Notes under the pieces: generated by a model
What the model was told of the DNA's origin: nothing
The model's database searches: none
What the model saw: the letters and a program-made list of their open reading frames with translations, nothing else
Program-made: the position numbers and the translations under genes
In this document: one piece after another, positions 55,729-64,000 of the stretch
Layout: the number at the start of each line of letters is the position of its first letter
Position numbering within the stretch: the stretch's first letter is position 1
DNA from: Planctomycetaceae bacterium
GTDB taxonomy: Bacteria > Planctomycetota > Planctomycetia > Planctomycetales > Planctomycetaceae
Assembly (NCBI GenBank): GCA_041398825.1
Contig: JAWKTX010000002.1
Coordinates: forward strand, 558,001-622,000
Length of the DNA stretch: 64,000 nt
Direction: 5' to 3'

Positions 55729-57384
55729 CTACGAACAGAACACTGCATCCTCAGCGGTCTCGATCTTTCGAGCGGCCGCGTAGATCAGGCCTTCTTCCGG
55801 AACCGATCGAGCGGTCCATTCCAGCAGAATATAGTGGCCATCCTGGTGACGATATCGATTGCAGAACCGCACCACAGGGCGCCCTTCTCCGAGCGTGCGC
55901 ATTGCCTGTTCTGTTGGTTGATGATCATCGGGGTGGACGTAATGCATGAATGGCAGAGTCAACAGGGTTGTTTCGGTGTACCCAAGAATGCGAGTGAAGT
56001 TGACGTTAACGCGGCGCATGTAGCCGTTGAGACCCGCGATACAGAACAGATCGAGAGATAAGTCGAAGAAACGGACCAGGTCGCGTTCGCTCCGGCGAAT
56101 ATCCGCTTCAAGGCACTCGGTCAGCCTTCCTGCCAGTTCTCCTGCATTGCGGCATCGATCCGTGGGTTCGGGGGAAAGGCACTTGATGGCAAGTTGAATC
56201 AATCCGTTGTCTGCTGAGCAGCGATTGAGTCTTTCGAATGCGTCCGAAAGGTCTGCCCTGGCAGCTCGACGATACAATTCGGCTGGTTCATTTCCGCAAT
56301 AGGGCGGAGAGCCTGTCAGAATTTCGCAAAGAATGGCGGCCAGGCTGAACACATCGGCACGCTTGTCGACCTGATCCGTTTTCCCCTGAGCCTGTTCGGG
56401 CGGTAGATAGGCCAGTGTTCCGAAGACGGTCCCCCAGGAAGTTTCAGCTCCGCTCAGCATTCCGATCTGAGCGTCAGATTCGGGGTTCGAGTGCGAGTCC
56501 GGGATTTCTGCGGGATCACGGCCAAAGTCGTAGCGCAGATCGCCAGGGTAGTTGAGTCGCTTGGCGAGTCCCCAGTCTGTGACTTTGACGATGCCGTAGT
56601 CACCAACGATGATGTTGTCTGGTTTCAGATCGCGATGGATGATATGGTGATCGTGCGCGTAGGCCATCGCGTGGCAGATGCGTTCGAAGATCTTCAGGAA
56701 TCGCATTTGATCCTGTGAACCACAACTGCGTCCATCTAACAGACTCTGAAGCGAACGGCCTTCGATCAGACGCATCGCAATAAATGGCTGACGGTCGTTC
56801 AGCAGACCAATCGCGTGCACCGGGATGGTTCCCTGATGCTCCAGCAATCCACTGATTCTTGCTTCGGCAAGAAATCGACGAACCAGTAAATCGGTTCCAA
56901 TGAAGTCTTCCTTGAGCAGCTTGACAGCCACCGGTCTGCCGACAAGCTTATCCCAGGCACGCCAGACAATTCCCATACCACCTTCGGCAATTTGCTCCTG
57001 AAGGTCGAATCGATCCCCCGGTGTTGCATACAGGTTGAGTTCGCTCAGAATGGCTCTGGTTCGTTCTGAAACGGGATCGTGCGCTTTTCCGGCCGGCGAT
57101 CGCCCGGCAACATATGTTCGTTCTGAAGCCTGATCTGACTGGAACCAGTCGCGTGATTCCATCAGGCCGACCAAATCTGCGTCGGTAGTCTGATCCGGGT
57201 TGCCGGACTGTGCCTGGTTCTGGATTTCCAGTTCGAATGTTGAATCGGCTCGGCAGTCTGCCGGTGCTGATTTCAATGAGTTCTCATCCGGGTGCTGCGC
57301 AACGAAGTGCTGGTTGGTCGCATTTGTGGAGGGGCTGCCGCCGGTTTCGGGGGGCTGGTTAGTGGGGGGGACAGGCTGGCTCAT
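55729..57384 (-). CDS. Ser/Thr protein kinase with C-terminal PAS domain
   Basis: A 551-residue cytosolic kinase. I start at the ATG at 57384; the frame is open to 57423. Residues 1-120 are polar and low-complexity. The kinase domain is ~124-425: glycine loop AEGGMGIV (133-140), Lys155, HRDLKPDN from His250, and D270-W-G (DFG variant with Trp). The activation-segment motif is FGTLAYLPPEQAQG. All catalytic residues are present. A PAS domain follows at ~433-545 (LVRFFDLSLDLFCIAGLNGY, FTRILGYTETTLLTLPFMHY, VHPDDHQPTEQAM). Planctomycete kinases usually carry sensors N-terminally or beyond a membrane helix, so a C-terminal cytosolic PAS is notable. No membrane helix is seen. It probably phosphorylates partners encoded in this cluster, such as the FHA target (inference). 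Confidence 0.9.
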   Translation of the reverse strand: MSQPVPPTNQPPETGGSPSTNATNQHFVAQHPDENSLKSAPADCRADSTFELEIQNQAQSGNPDQTTDADLVGLMESRDWFQSDQASERTYVAGRSPAGKAHDPVSERTRAILSELNLYATPGDRFDLQEQIAEGGMGIVWRAWDKLVGRPVAVKLLKEDFIGTDLLVRRFLAEARISGLLEHQGTIPVHAIGLLNDRQPFIAMRLIEGRSLQSLLDGRSCGSQDQMRFLKIFERICHAMAYAHDHHIIHRDLKPDNIIVGDYGIVKVTDWGLAKRLNYPGDLRYDFGRDPAEIPDSHSNPESDAQIGMLSGAETSWGTVFGTLAYLPPEQAQGKTDQVDKRADVFSLAAILCEILTGSPPYCGNEPAELYRRAARADLSDAFERLNRCSADNGLIQLAIKCLSPEPTDRCRNAGELAGRLTECLEADIRRSERDLVRFFDLSLDLFCIAGLNGYMRRVNVNFTRILGYTETTLLTLPFMHYVHPDDHQPTEQAMRTLGEGRPVVRFCNRYRHQDGHYILLEWTARSVPEEGLIYAAARKIETAEDAVFCS

Positions 57385-57650
57385 AGCAGGACGCTTTCGC
57401 CGGGGAGGAAGAGGACTTCGCACCTATAGGCGACATCCTACGAAATACCGGGCGATTGACAATCCAATTGTGCTGAAACCACTATCGGCGCAGACGAACA
57501 GGATTAAACGAACATGGTCCGCTCAACAGTGCAATCGTGCACCGACATCGCCCATCCGGGCCGATTGGTGTTTCGGAATTCTTCTGTGTGGAAGTCCGTC
57601 ACCAGACCAGGATTCGGGAAAGGCAGGCCCTGACTGCGTGCGGTTACGCT

Positions 57651-57716
57651 GAGCGATTCACTGTTAAGCGATTCACTGTTCGGCGTTTACAGTTCGGCGT
57701 TCACAGTTAAGCGATT
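57651..57716. repeat. cluster of short direct repeats
   Basis: GCGATTCACTGTT occurs twice in succession (57653 and 57668), then TTCGGCGTTTACAG and TTCGGCGTTCACAG (57679 and 57693), then TTAAGCGATTC again. The block lies ~30 bp beyond the 3' end of the TPR gene. Confidence 0.65.
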
Positions 57717-57745
57717 CGCCCGGGACACGATTGCTGAAGCGGCGA

Positions 57746-59170
57746 TTATTCGTCCTGAGTATCGGACGCTTCGCCGCCCTGCAGAGATTCCAGTCTCTGC
57801 AGAACGTCGCGATAGTTGTAATCGACGCCCAGAATCTCGTGGTAATGGTGCTCAGCCTGTTCCGTCTTTCTGGCTTGTTCGTAGATACGTCCCAGCCAGT
57901 AATGTGCCTGTCGAAACGCATCTGGCTTATCTTTTTCGCTGAGGCCTTCCAGGGCACGTTCGAGTTGTCGGCGTCCCAGGTCCGCCTTGCCATCGCGAAG
58001 AAAGCAGTAACCAAGTGACACCAGAGCGTCTGTCTTAACACGATTGTCGGAAGCCGCCTTTTGCAGCAGCGGTATTGCCTTCGACCATTCCTTGTAATGT
58101 TTATAGCGTTCGGCCTGCTGATACATCATCGGCATATCGTTTGGGTGACGAACGATGCGACGTTCAAAGATATCCTTTTCTCGCGCGATGAGTTCTTCTT
58201 TCAGTGTTTTTGCTTTTTCGACGATGCGTTCTTTGGATGGATTCTTGCGAGCACGATCTTCTGCAACGGCCAGATCGTTTCTCAGCATCGCCAGCTGAAC
58301 GTCTTCAAGAATTTCAGCAATGTCTTCGTTATTGTTGGAGACTTCGACTGCCTTCGTCAGGATATCCTGTGCCTTACGAAGGTCGCGTGCTGTTCGATAG
58401 TGTTCGGCCAGTTTCAGATAGTTGTTCAGATCATCGGGAGCTTTTCGGATGGCATGCTGCAGGTCGGCTTCCACAGATTCACCGGGAGCTGCCTGTCCGG
58501 TCTGGCCTTTTCGAGCCCGTCGATCTTCCTCGTAGGCATTCACAGGTTGCTGGGGTTGCTCCTGTTTCACGTCACGCGTGTTTTCGGCGTTTTCGTACCC
58601 GCCGCGATCCATTGCAGATTCTGCCTGCAGCTTGTTGAGCATCGTCCGCGCTTCGGTATCCGTTTTATTGATCGTCAGTATTCGCTGAAAGCATGAAATG
58701 GCGGGCGAATAGTCGCGTCGATCGCGAAGCAGGTAACCCAGTTTCTTCAGATAGTCTGTGTTCTGCGGATCCAGTTCCACCGATTTTGCAAGGGCGTATT
58801 TGGCTATCTCCGGTTGATCCAGTTCAATATTGGCGTCGCCCATGTCGTAGAACAGTCCGGAGTCCCATGGGTTCACCAGCAGACCTTCTTCGGCTGCGGC
58901 GTCTACTCCCTTCCAGTCTTTTTGCATTCGGCATTTCTTGATCTTGCCACGCGGCCCCATCAATTTCATTGTGCCCATGCGAGCACCCGTACCGTTGTCG
59001 TTGTACAGCTTTCGAATACATCCGTGTTTCGTCTGGCGATACATCACGTTTCCGGGCGACAGCTTGACGCTGTTGCTGAAGCATTCAATTGCAAAGTCCC
59101 AGTTCTGGTGATTCATTGCTTCGGTCCCTTTTCGGAACCACTGCTGAGCTGCTTTTTCTCGCTCGTCCAT
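57746..59170 (-). CDS. cytosolic TPR protein
   Basis: A 474-residue protein with no signal peptide. TPR units are found at both ends: QQWFRKGTEAMNHQNWDFAI (residues ~9-28), GLFYDMGDANIELDQPEIAK, DYLKKLGYLLRDRRDYSPAI, LKLAEHYRTARDLRKAQDIL, TDALVSLGYCFLRDGKADLG and HYWLGRIYEQARKTEQAEHH. A polar, Gln/Glu-rich linker lies at ~205-245, and a long charged helix (AEDRARKNPSKERIVEKAKT) in the middle. TPRs mediate protein contacts. The place between a pseudokinase and a kinase-PAS gene on the same strand suggests a scaffold for that signalling set, but there is no direct proof. Confidence 0.87.
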   Translation of the reverse strand: MDEREKAAQQWFRKGTEAMNHQNWDFAIECFSNSVKLSPGNVMYRQTKHGCIRKLYNDNGTGARMGTMKLMGPRGKIKKCRMQKDWKGVDAAAEEGLLVNPWDSGLFYDMGDANIELDQPEIAKYALAKSVELDPQNTDYLKKLGYLLRDRRDYSPAISCFQRILTINKTDTEARTMLNKLQAESAMDRGGYENAENTRDVKQEQPQQPVNAYEEDRRARKGQTGQAAPGESVEADLQHAIRKAPDDLNNYLKLAEHYRTARDLRKAQDILTKAVEVSNNNEDIAEILEDVQLAMLRNDLAVAEDRARKNPSKERIVEKAKTLKEELIAREKDIFERRIVRHPNDMPMMYQQAERYKHYKEWSKAIPLLQKAASDNRVKTDALVSLGYCFLRDGKADLGRRQLERALEGLSEKDKPDAFRQAHYWLGRIYEQARKTEQAEHHYHEILGVDYNYRDVLQRLESLQGGEASDTQDE

Positions 59171-59504
59171 TCTTCAGTTACCTTCGTGTTCTGTCTGCGG
59201 GATGTTTCAGAACAGATGCTGTCAATATCTCTGGCTGGTTTGAAAGTTAGCACACTTACACGGCTGTCGCTACGCTCGAAAACTCGCACAGCCAGGCGAT
59301 TTTGTGATTGAAGACCATCTTCCATCAGAAACGGAATCGCAGCCCTGGATCAAACCGGAATTCGCTGTTTTGCCGGATTTTCTGAGGCCGTGAGATCCCT
59401 GTGCCGGATGCACCAACCTCCTCCGCAGAACTCCCTGTAGAGATGCCCGCTTCGCCTTCAGCGAATGGATTTCACCGTGAAGGACCGTCGGTCTAACCAC
59501 AGAA
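59171..59504. other. intergenic region, no gene recognised
   Basis: About 330 bp upstream of the TPR gene and downstream of the decayed pseudokinase tail. Presumably it holds the TPR gene promoter. Confidence 0.4.
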
Positions 59505-59950
59505 TCAATGCCAGACGGGCATACCGGCAGTCTGAATGCCTGGCATCTGCGGGGTCAGTTTGGGACCTTCGTAGTCTGCCAGAATTGATTCATCGAGCAT
59601 CGTTTTCATCATCTCGCCCCGAGCCTCAGGATCCTGACCCTGACTTTCAACGACAGAGCTCGCTGGAATCCTGAACACGGGTTTGGCCATCAACAGGCTC
59701 TGTGCCAGGACTTGTTCATCGCCCATTTCGATGAACGCGCAGACTGCTGTCGTACCAGACTGCAGTCTTCAGTTCCGGTGGAACGATAATGGCGTTGCCG
59801 GTGCGAGGCAGTTCGAAGTGGGCATAGAATCGATTAACCGGCCATGACTGCGGACAAGCGAGACGAATTACCGAAACCTGCGGTGTCAGAACGGATTCTC
59901 CGCCCGTGACGGCGACCGTGAAGAGCGTCCAGAGTCTGACTATCCGAATG
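59505..59950 (-). pseudogene. out-of-frame continuation of the pseudokinase gene
   Basis: After the pseudokinase frame turns basic and stops at 59834, plausible protein continues in a second frame to about 59740 (VSVIRLACPQSWPVNRFYAH, TGNAIIVPPELKTAVW). It goes on in a third frame from about 59745 to 59505 (AVCAFIEMGDEQVLAQSLLM, AKPVFRIPASSVVESQGQDP, then MLDESILADYEGP). Neither piece has its own start signal. Two single-base indels would join all three into one C-terminal domain of unknown type. Confidence 0.5.
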
Positions 59951-62383
59951 CTGGCTGTCGTTGTCATCGCCGTTGCCTGATTCTTCATCGGATAGAGTTC
60001 TCTGACGTTCGATTCGAACGACGACATCCAACAGACTCGCGCCTGTTCGCTGGGTCACTCGATTCATGCTGATCGGAAGTGATTCGCCGTCAGGGTCACT
60101 GACATCGCAGCGAATTCCGGAAACGTTTGTCCTGAGCAGGACATTGTCAAGTTGTAAGCGGGTGGGCGGCTGTTGAAGACGAATTCCATAACCCGCTCCG
60201 GTGATAGCGACATCACGAAGCAGCAACTCTGTTGACTGTGGCCCCGTCGATACTTCGGCATCATTCAGATCGCTGATGCCGTTTGCCGACTTTGGCGCTG
60301 TCCAGGACACGCATGACCATTCTTTTGGATTCTCATCGCCACTCAGCCAGCACTGTTCAAGCACCAGAAGCGACGTATTGGCCGCGAGCAATGCGGCCTG
60401 CGAACCCGTTAAGGGTAATGGAGATGGAATCGGCTGAGACCCTGTTGTTCCGGCGACGCGATATTGCGAGACTGACCGCGCAGATATGCCTTGAATTTGT
60501 ATTCCACGCATCATCACCTGATCGGCAGACACCGACCAGTGACGTCCGGGCGGAACATAGACAATGGCAGGGAGAACGCGCGTTGTCAAAACTGGCGCAG
60601 ATTCATTGGTGACATTGGGAGTCTCAATCTGCACAAGGCCCGCGCTGGAGATGTCAGATGCCAGATAGTGTCGACCGGCAACCAGTTGGATTGTTCCCGA
60701 TGCATCAAGTGGTGGAAGCGGCCAAAGCCAGTTGGATTGGGGAGATTCCGGCGAGCCGTCAAGCATTCTCGCAGCCTCTCCAGCGTCGGCGGACATTGGA
60801 AACACGTCTTCGTCAGGCACTGGCGTTCCGTCGGACAGCGCAATTGCATCCGCCGTTGGACCGAAGAACAAGGGCTGGGTCGTCAATCCAAATTCCTGAA
60901 ACGCTGTCAGCATCATCAACAGCACCGCAGCGACCACGGCGAGCGCTGGCCAGCGCGGAGTGCGCCGGATAGCTCGACGCGGAGGTGACTTTCGAACGGT
61001 TGTCGAAGTGATTTTCACCGCCGACTTTGTTGCTGATGGATCATTGGCATGATTGATCGAATCAACGGCATTGTTTTTTAGTCCGGGACCACGGTGTGTT
61101 GACGGCATCGTTACAGTGGCACGACCACCAGCTGTTTCTCCACTGTTTTCAGCCGAAGGAATGACCGACCGCGCTGGAATTGCGGTCCATGGTTCCAGTC
61201 GTCGACGTCGCACAGGTGGCTGGTGTTTGCCGGAACAATCGGGCATTTTTCTGGCAATCACGCGACACTGGCTGAGGCCTGACTTAACGCGATGTCGCCA
61301 AAGCTTCAGGACATCACTGACCACTGCGGGGCGTAATTCAGGAGAACGCCGCGTCATTGCCATGATGCTGTGCGCCATCCATTCGGGGCAGTCGGGAACC
61401 CACGTCCGGACGTCAATTACATCGTGTTCCCCCAGCTTTCGCAGGCGTGTCACGGGATCGGCATTCAGGACGACTGGCCGGGATGTCAGACATTGCCACA
61501 GCAGGCAGCCCAAAGCATAAAGCTCGCTGCGTACATCTGCCGGGCGACCGGAGCCGATTTGTTCGGGAGAAATTCCGTCGCAGTCTCGAAGCGTCAACTG
61601 ATCGCTCAGCGTTACAAAAGGGGTGAGGTGTCGTCGAAGAAATGCGTCTGTCAGCACGACCCGGCCTCCGGTGGTGATTCGAACATTCCTCAGGACGATC
61701 TCACCGTGTCGCATTTGCTGTGTTTCGAGCCATTCAAGTGCACTCAGCAGTTCACGTCCGATTTCTGCCACCACCGGCCATGGAAATCGACCACCTCGGA
61801 TCAGTAGTTCTTCAAGCGACCATCCGGTTGCATATTCGCTGACTACCCACGCGCTTCCGCTGCCATCCTCTGCGTCGATCGTGACCTGTGGAAGGATCAG
61901 CGATCCTGGCGCCTGAGAAGCCTTGCCGGCCACAGAACGGACAAGGTCGCAAATCCTGGCAACAGGGGCTGCCGTTTGTCGATCGACCTCTCCTCCCGAA
62001 GCGTCCCAGTTACATTTGGCGTTGGGTTTCGCTGATGGATGCGGTGCCGGGTGGGTTGTCGGACGCACTGGATTTGAAATCCGATGCAGATGATAGAAGA
62101 CCCGGACACCTCGATCAGCAGCCACAAAGGAATTGCGTCCGGATTGATCGAGGCAAATCAAATGGCCGACGGTCACGGTGTTTAACAGGCCGGTTTGGAT
62201 CTGCTGAGCCTGCCAGGGGGTCAGTAGTCTTCGCTGAACCAGTGCATCCAGCCAGACGCTGTCAAAATCGGGCAGGTCGCGGCTGAGTTGAGCAACAAAT
62301 GGCTCACAATCCGCCAGTTCCCGGGCAGAACAGAGGCCGGAATCAGACAGCACACGAATAAGTTTTTCAGACGGTGAACGCAT
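59834..62383 (-). CDS. membrane pseudokinase with beta-helix-like outer domain
   Basis: An 849-residue protein; GAGGGG lies upstream of the ATG at 62383. Residues ~1-360 have the outline of the planctomycete kinase family (start RVLSDSGLCSARELADCEPF; LTPWQAQQIQTG; later SPEQIGSGRPADVRSELYAL and CLLWQCLTSRPV), but catalysis is not possible as seen. The glycine loop is absent, HRD is replaced by HGEIVLRNV, and DFG by LTDAF. A basic Pro/Arg linker (~385-485) precedes one membrane helix (WPALAVVAAVLLMMLTAFQ, ~487-505). The outer part is beta-rich with parallel-beta-helix-like turns (RGIQIQGISARSV, LLLRDVAITGAGYGIRLQQP). The last ~25 residues are suspect because coding continues in another frame. 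It is likely a scaffold or decoy in signalling next to the FHA protein. Confidence 0.75.
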   Translation of the reverse strand: MRSPSEKLIRVLSDSGLCSARELADCEPFVAQLSRDLPDFDSVWLDALVQRRLLTPWQAQQIQTGLLNTVTVGHLICLDQSGRNSFVAADRGVRVFYHLHRISNPVRPTTHPAPHPSAKPNAKCNWDASGGEVDRQTAAPVARICDLVRSVAGKASQAPGSLILPQVTIDAEDGSGSAWVVSEYATGWSLEELLIRGGRFPWPVVAEIGRELLSALEWLETQQMRHGEIVLRNVRITTGGRVVLTDAFLRRHLTPFVTLSDQLTLRDCDGISPEQIGSGRPADVRSELYALGCLLWQCLTSRPVVLNADPVTRLRKLGEHDVIDVRTWVPDCPEWMAHSIMAMTRRSPELRPAVVSDVLKLWRHRVKSGLSQCRVIARKMPDCSGKHQPPVRRRRLEPWTAIPARSVIPSAENSGETAGGRATVTMPSTHRGPGLKNNAVDSINHANDPSATKSAVKITSTTVRKSPPRRAIRRTPRWPALAVVAAVLLMMLTAFQEFGLTTQPLFFGPTADAIALSDGTPVPDEDVFPMSADAGEAARMLDGSPESPQSNWLWPLPPLDASGTIQLVAGRHYLASDISSAGLVQIETPNVTNESAPVLTTRVLPAIVYVPPGRHWSVSADQVMMRGIQIQGISARSVSQYRVAGTTGSQPIPSPLPLTGSQAALLAANTSLLVLEQCWLSGDENPKEWSCVSWTAPKSANGISDLNDAEVSTGPQSTELLLRDVAITGAGYGIRLQQPPTRLQLDNVLLRTNVSGIRCDVSDPDGESLPISMNRVTQRTGASLLDVVVRIERQRTLSDEESGNGDDNDSQHSDSQTLDALHGRRHGRRIRSDTAGFGNSSRLSAVMAG

Positions 62384-62655
62384 CCTTGCATCCCCTCAAA
62401 GGGTCAGCCATCGCACAACCAGGCGGCCATCCTGCCGCAGTTTTCCCCGGTCCCTGTCCCGATTCGGCAAAAATTGCCCAACACAATTGAGTCCGGTGAG
62501 GAAGAACCAGCGAATCATGCCGATTTCGATGAATTGCCACAAGACGACTTGATTGGCTCGATCTGTGTTGGACGCTGCGACTCCTTGTCTTCCGGCGGAT
62601 ACGATGGCAGCGCGCCTGGACGAATCTGATTTCGCAGGACGCGGGCGAAGCCACT

Positions 62656-63093
62656 TCAGACGGACCGGTCCTGGGCTGCGGAATCGGGCCTGACACGAAC
62701 AGCCGACAGTTCGCGGGTGGTCTTTTCGTGCGGATTTTCTGCCGGTACGGGATGGTCGGCGGAATGGTCGACTGTGACAACGAATTCCGTCTCGCCAAGC
62801 AGAATTCGATCGCCGGACTTCAGGAAGGCGTGCGCGATGTCCTGATCGTTCACGATGGTCAGATTTGTTGATTCGTTATCAACAATCTCAAACTGTCCGT
62901 TCTCATGGAGCCGGAATTCTGCGTGGATGCGACTCAGAAGCAGATCGGGAATGGCGACGTCGGCTCGATGGCTGCGGCCGACAGTCAACGGAAGATCCAC
63001 TGGAGCAAGGACCAGACGACCGCCTGGGAAAACTTCAGATTGCAGAATTAATAGAGGCATACCGGGGTGTCCGTCTCCCATCGCAGTTGACAT
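62656..63093 (-). CDS. FHA-domain protein
   Basis: A 145-residue cytosolic protein consisting mainly of one forkhead-associated domain (residues ~12-108). It contains LTVGRSHRADVAIPD (GR-S phosphothreonine-contact loop), LLLSRIHAEFRLHENGQFEI (SR.H motif) and VDNESTNLTIVNDQDI, where the usual 'N-G-T' is replaced by N-L-T. The closing strand is DRILLGETEFVVTV. FHA domains bind phosphothreonine peptides. The gene lies upstream of the pseudokinase and two genes from an active kinase, so it could read out phosphorylation within this cluster. The tail (EKTTRELSAVRVRPDSAAQ) is disordered and contains possible phosphorylation sites. No ribosome-binding site is obvious, and later starts at 63081 or 63060 are possible. 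Confidence 0.88.
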   Translation of the reverse strand: MSTAMGDGHPGMPLLILQSEVFPGGRLVLAPVDLPLTVGRSHRADVAIPDLLLSRIHAEFRLHENGQFEIVDNESTNLTIVNDQDIAHAFLKSGDRILLGETEFVVTVDHSADHPVPAENPHEKTTRELSAVRVRPDSAAQDRSV

Positions 63094-63312
63094 TCAGTGG
63101 GGGAGGGCTTCAAACAGAGCGACAGGATACCACATCAACCTGTCAGTCAAAACCGGGAATGCTGTGTATTCATCAATGGATTCCCGAAACCAGAGGGCAA
63201 TTACGCATCGCTGCACGTCGCAGGGCTCCCTGAACGACTGAACCTCCCTATCGGCAGAATCCGATTCTTCTGGCTAATTCCGATATTCTTTCCAGGATGA
63301 CGGAGGAATCCT

Positions 63313-63504
63313 GTGGTTGCATTGGCCTCAATCTCTCGAATCGCCATTTCCCATGCTAGGTTTTGCTCAGGGAATGTTGAAATTCGGGCACATCCGTTGC
63401 TCCCTTTCACTTCTCTCTATGTCGGCGATGAACGTCGGCATCGTCGCGCAGTTCTGAGTTTGCTGGGCGGCGGTTCTGCAGGTGCTGAACAACGGAATGA
63501 CTGA
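63313..63504 (+). CDS. possible small protein with a strong ribosome-binding site
   Basis: A 63-codon frame starting at GTG 63313, with a good Shine-Dalgarno sequence (GGAGG at 63302-63306, six-base spacing), ending 20 bp before the next gene. The predicted product starts VALASISRIAISHARFCSGN and is not recognisable. The ribosome-binding site is the only argument for it; it may be a leader frame or a chance match. Confidence 0.35.
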   Translation: MVALASISRIAISHARFCSGNVEIRAHPLLPFTSLYVGDERRHRRAVLSLLGGGSAGAEQRND

Positions 63505-63524
63505 AACCGCGGATTGGAAACAAC

Positions 63525-64000
63525 GTGTCAACAGATCCTGGCGAAACGGTAAAAATCGGCGATCAGCTTGCGGAAATACAACTGCAACTGGGCCTGCTTC
63601 TGGAATCTGAACTGGATTCTGCTGCTCAGGCTCCCGCAGATACTGGCACGCTGACCGAGCGAATTGAATCGTTGCGGTCCGACATTGCAGCGCTTTCGGA
63701 GTCTGTCAATTCGCGGCTGGGCAGTGCCGTCGAACAGTTGACGGAAGCGCAGTCGAACGCCGTCAGCAGTCAGGGTGAGATTATCCGTACTTTAACGGAA
63801 GCAATCTTCACCTCTTCGTCCGGTGGTGGCATCGAATCGTCTCAGCTGGAGTCGATGTTCAGCGAATTCGAAAGTCGAATTCTGGATGGTATCCGGCGAA
63901 CACTAAAGTCTTCTGACGCGACCGGCGAATCACAGACTCAACTGCATGCGCCGGACCTGAGCGGTATCGACAGCACGGTTTTTGATTCGTCTGCGGAAGT
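63525..64000 (+). CDS. coiled-coil protein, 3'-truncated by window edge
   Basis: The frame starts at GTG 63525, preceded by GGATTGGAAACAAC, and stays open to the end of the window (158 codons). The visible part is acidic and helical with heptad-like spacing: IGDQLAEIQLQLGLLLESEL, ERIESLRSDIAALSESVNSR, LGSAVEQLTEAQSNAVSSQG and ESMFSEFESRILDGIRR. There is no signal peptide or membrane helix so far. Similar N-terminal coiled coils occur in many planctomycete proteins, and the missing C-terminus is needed for identification. It is divergent from the FHA gene, with 431 bp between the starts. Confidence 0.7.
   Translation, partial: MSTDPGETVKIGDQLAEIQLQLGLLLESELDSAAQAPADTGTLTERIESLRSDIAALSESVNSRLGSAVEQLTEAQSNAVSSQGEIIRTLTEAIFTSSSGGGIESSQLESMFSEFESRILDGIRRTLKSSDATGESQTQLHAPDLSGIDSTVFDSSAE

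Noticed and set aside
57651..57716. Possible CRISPR-like array
   Set aside because: Repeat units are 13-14 bp, directly adjacent and without spacers; no cas genes nearby.

Overview
The window looks like chromosomal DNA from a planctomycete (Planctomycetota; I would not name a genus). The lineage call rests on gene families that are concentrated in that phylum. These are two cytochrome/DUF1549-DUF1553 'PSD1' proteins, a DUF1501 protein, a formylglycine sulfatase, ECF sigma factors translationally coupled to a FecR/LamG anti-sigma-like protein or to a Ser/Thr kinase, a cysteine-rich YTV-type cell-wall protein, a DUF1080 (3-keto-disaccharide hydrolase type) protein, and several eukaryote-like kinases and large TPR proteins. 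Base composition is moderately GC-rich. I see no intact transposase, prophage, CRISPR array or rRNA. One tRNA with a CAT anticodon is present.

Layout. 1-1535: 3' part of a secreted-type FAD oxidoreductase gene. 1.8-4.8 kb: related direct and inverted repeats that bracket a lipoprotein gene and a small membrane-protein gene. 5.1-10.7 kb: an S1-domain protein divergent from an ECF sigma/kinase operon, whose kinase carries an anti-sigma-like zinc finger in front and a DUF4159 domain behind. 10.8-19.6 kb (minus): one long operon running sigma factor, FecR/LamG protein, cytochrome-PSD1, four-helix-bundle protein, DUF1501 and sulfatase, peppered with a short AT-rich repeat that is read through as protein. 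20.1-22.4 kb: a frameshifted serine hydrolase and a small unknown protein. 22.5-31.3 kb (plus): an L7/L12-like/unknown protein, an alpha/beta hydrolase, a GDSL-DUF1080 gene broken at a poly-T run, and a giant TPR protein. 31.4 kb: the tRNA. 32.1-35.4 kb: the YTV protein with a strong terminator, then an exported alpha-helical protein. 35.5-42.7 kb: a possible PilZ protein, an archaeal-type phosphoglycerate mutase, an ABC permease, a second PSD1 protein, a prenyltransferase-beta-like toroid and a small secreted protein. 42.8-48.0 kb (minus): an SbcC/YhaN-type ATPase coupled to an SbcD/YhaO-like protein whose metal-binding motifs are substituted. 49.1-52.3 kb: a PEP-CTERM metzincin and a TMTC-like membrane TPR protein. 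52.7-63.1 kb (minus): a phospho-signalling neighbourhood of FHA protein, pseudokinase, TPR protein, kinase-PAS protein and a large repeat lipoprotein. The window ends inside a coiled-coil gene.

How the genes fit together. The 10.8-19.6 kb operon reads as a self-regulated polysaccharide (probably sulfated) or cell-surface utilisation unit: sigma factor plus FecR-like regulator upstream of export-type cytochrome/DUF1501/sulfatase genes. The 5.6-10.7 kb and 55.7-63.1 kb blocks are Ser/Thr phospho-signalling units. The best candidates for something undescribed are the SbcC-like ATPase with a seemingly dead nuclease partner, the zinc-finger/kinase/DUF4159 fusion behind a sigma factor, and the repeat-bounded cassettes at 1.8-4.8 kb. 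At least three genes carry apparent frameshifts, two of them at or next to homopolymers. Sequencing or assembly error must be excluded before calling them pseudogenes.
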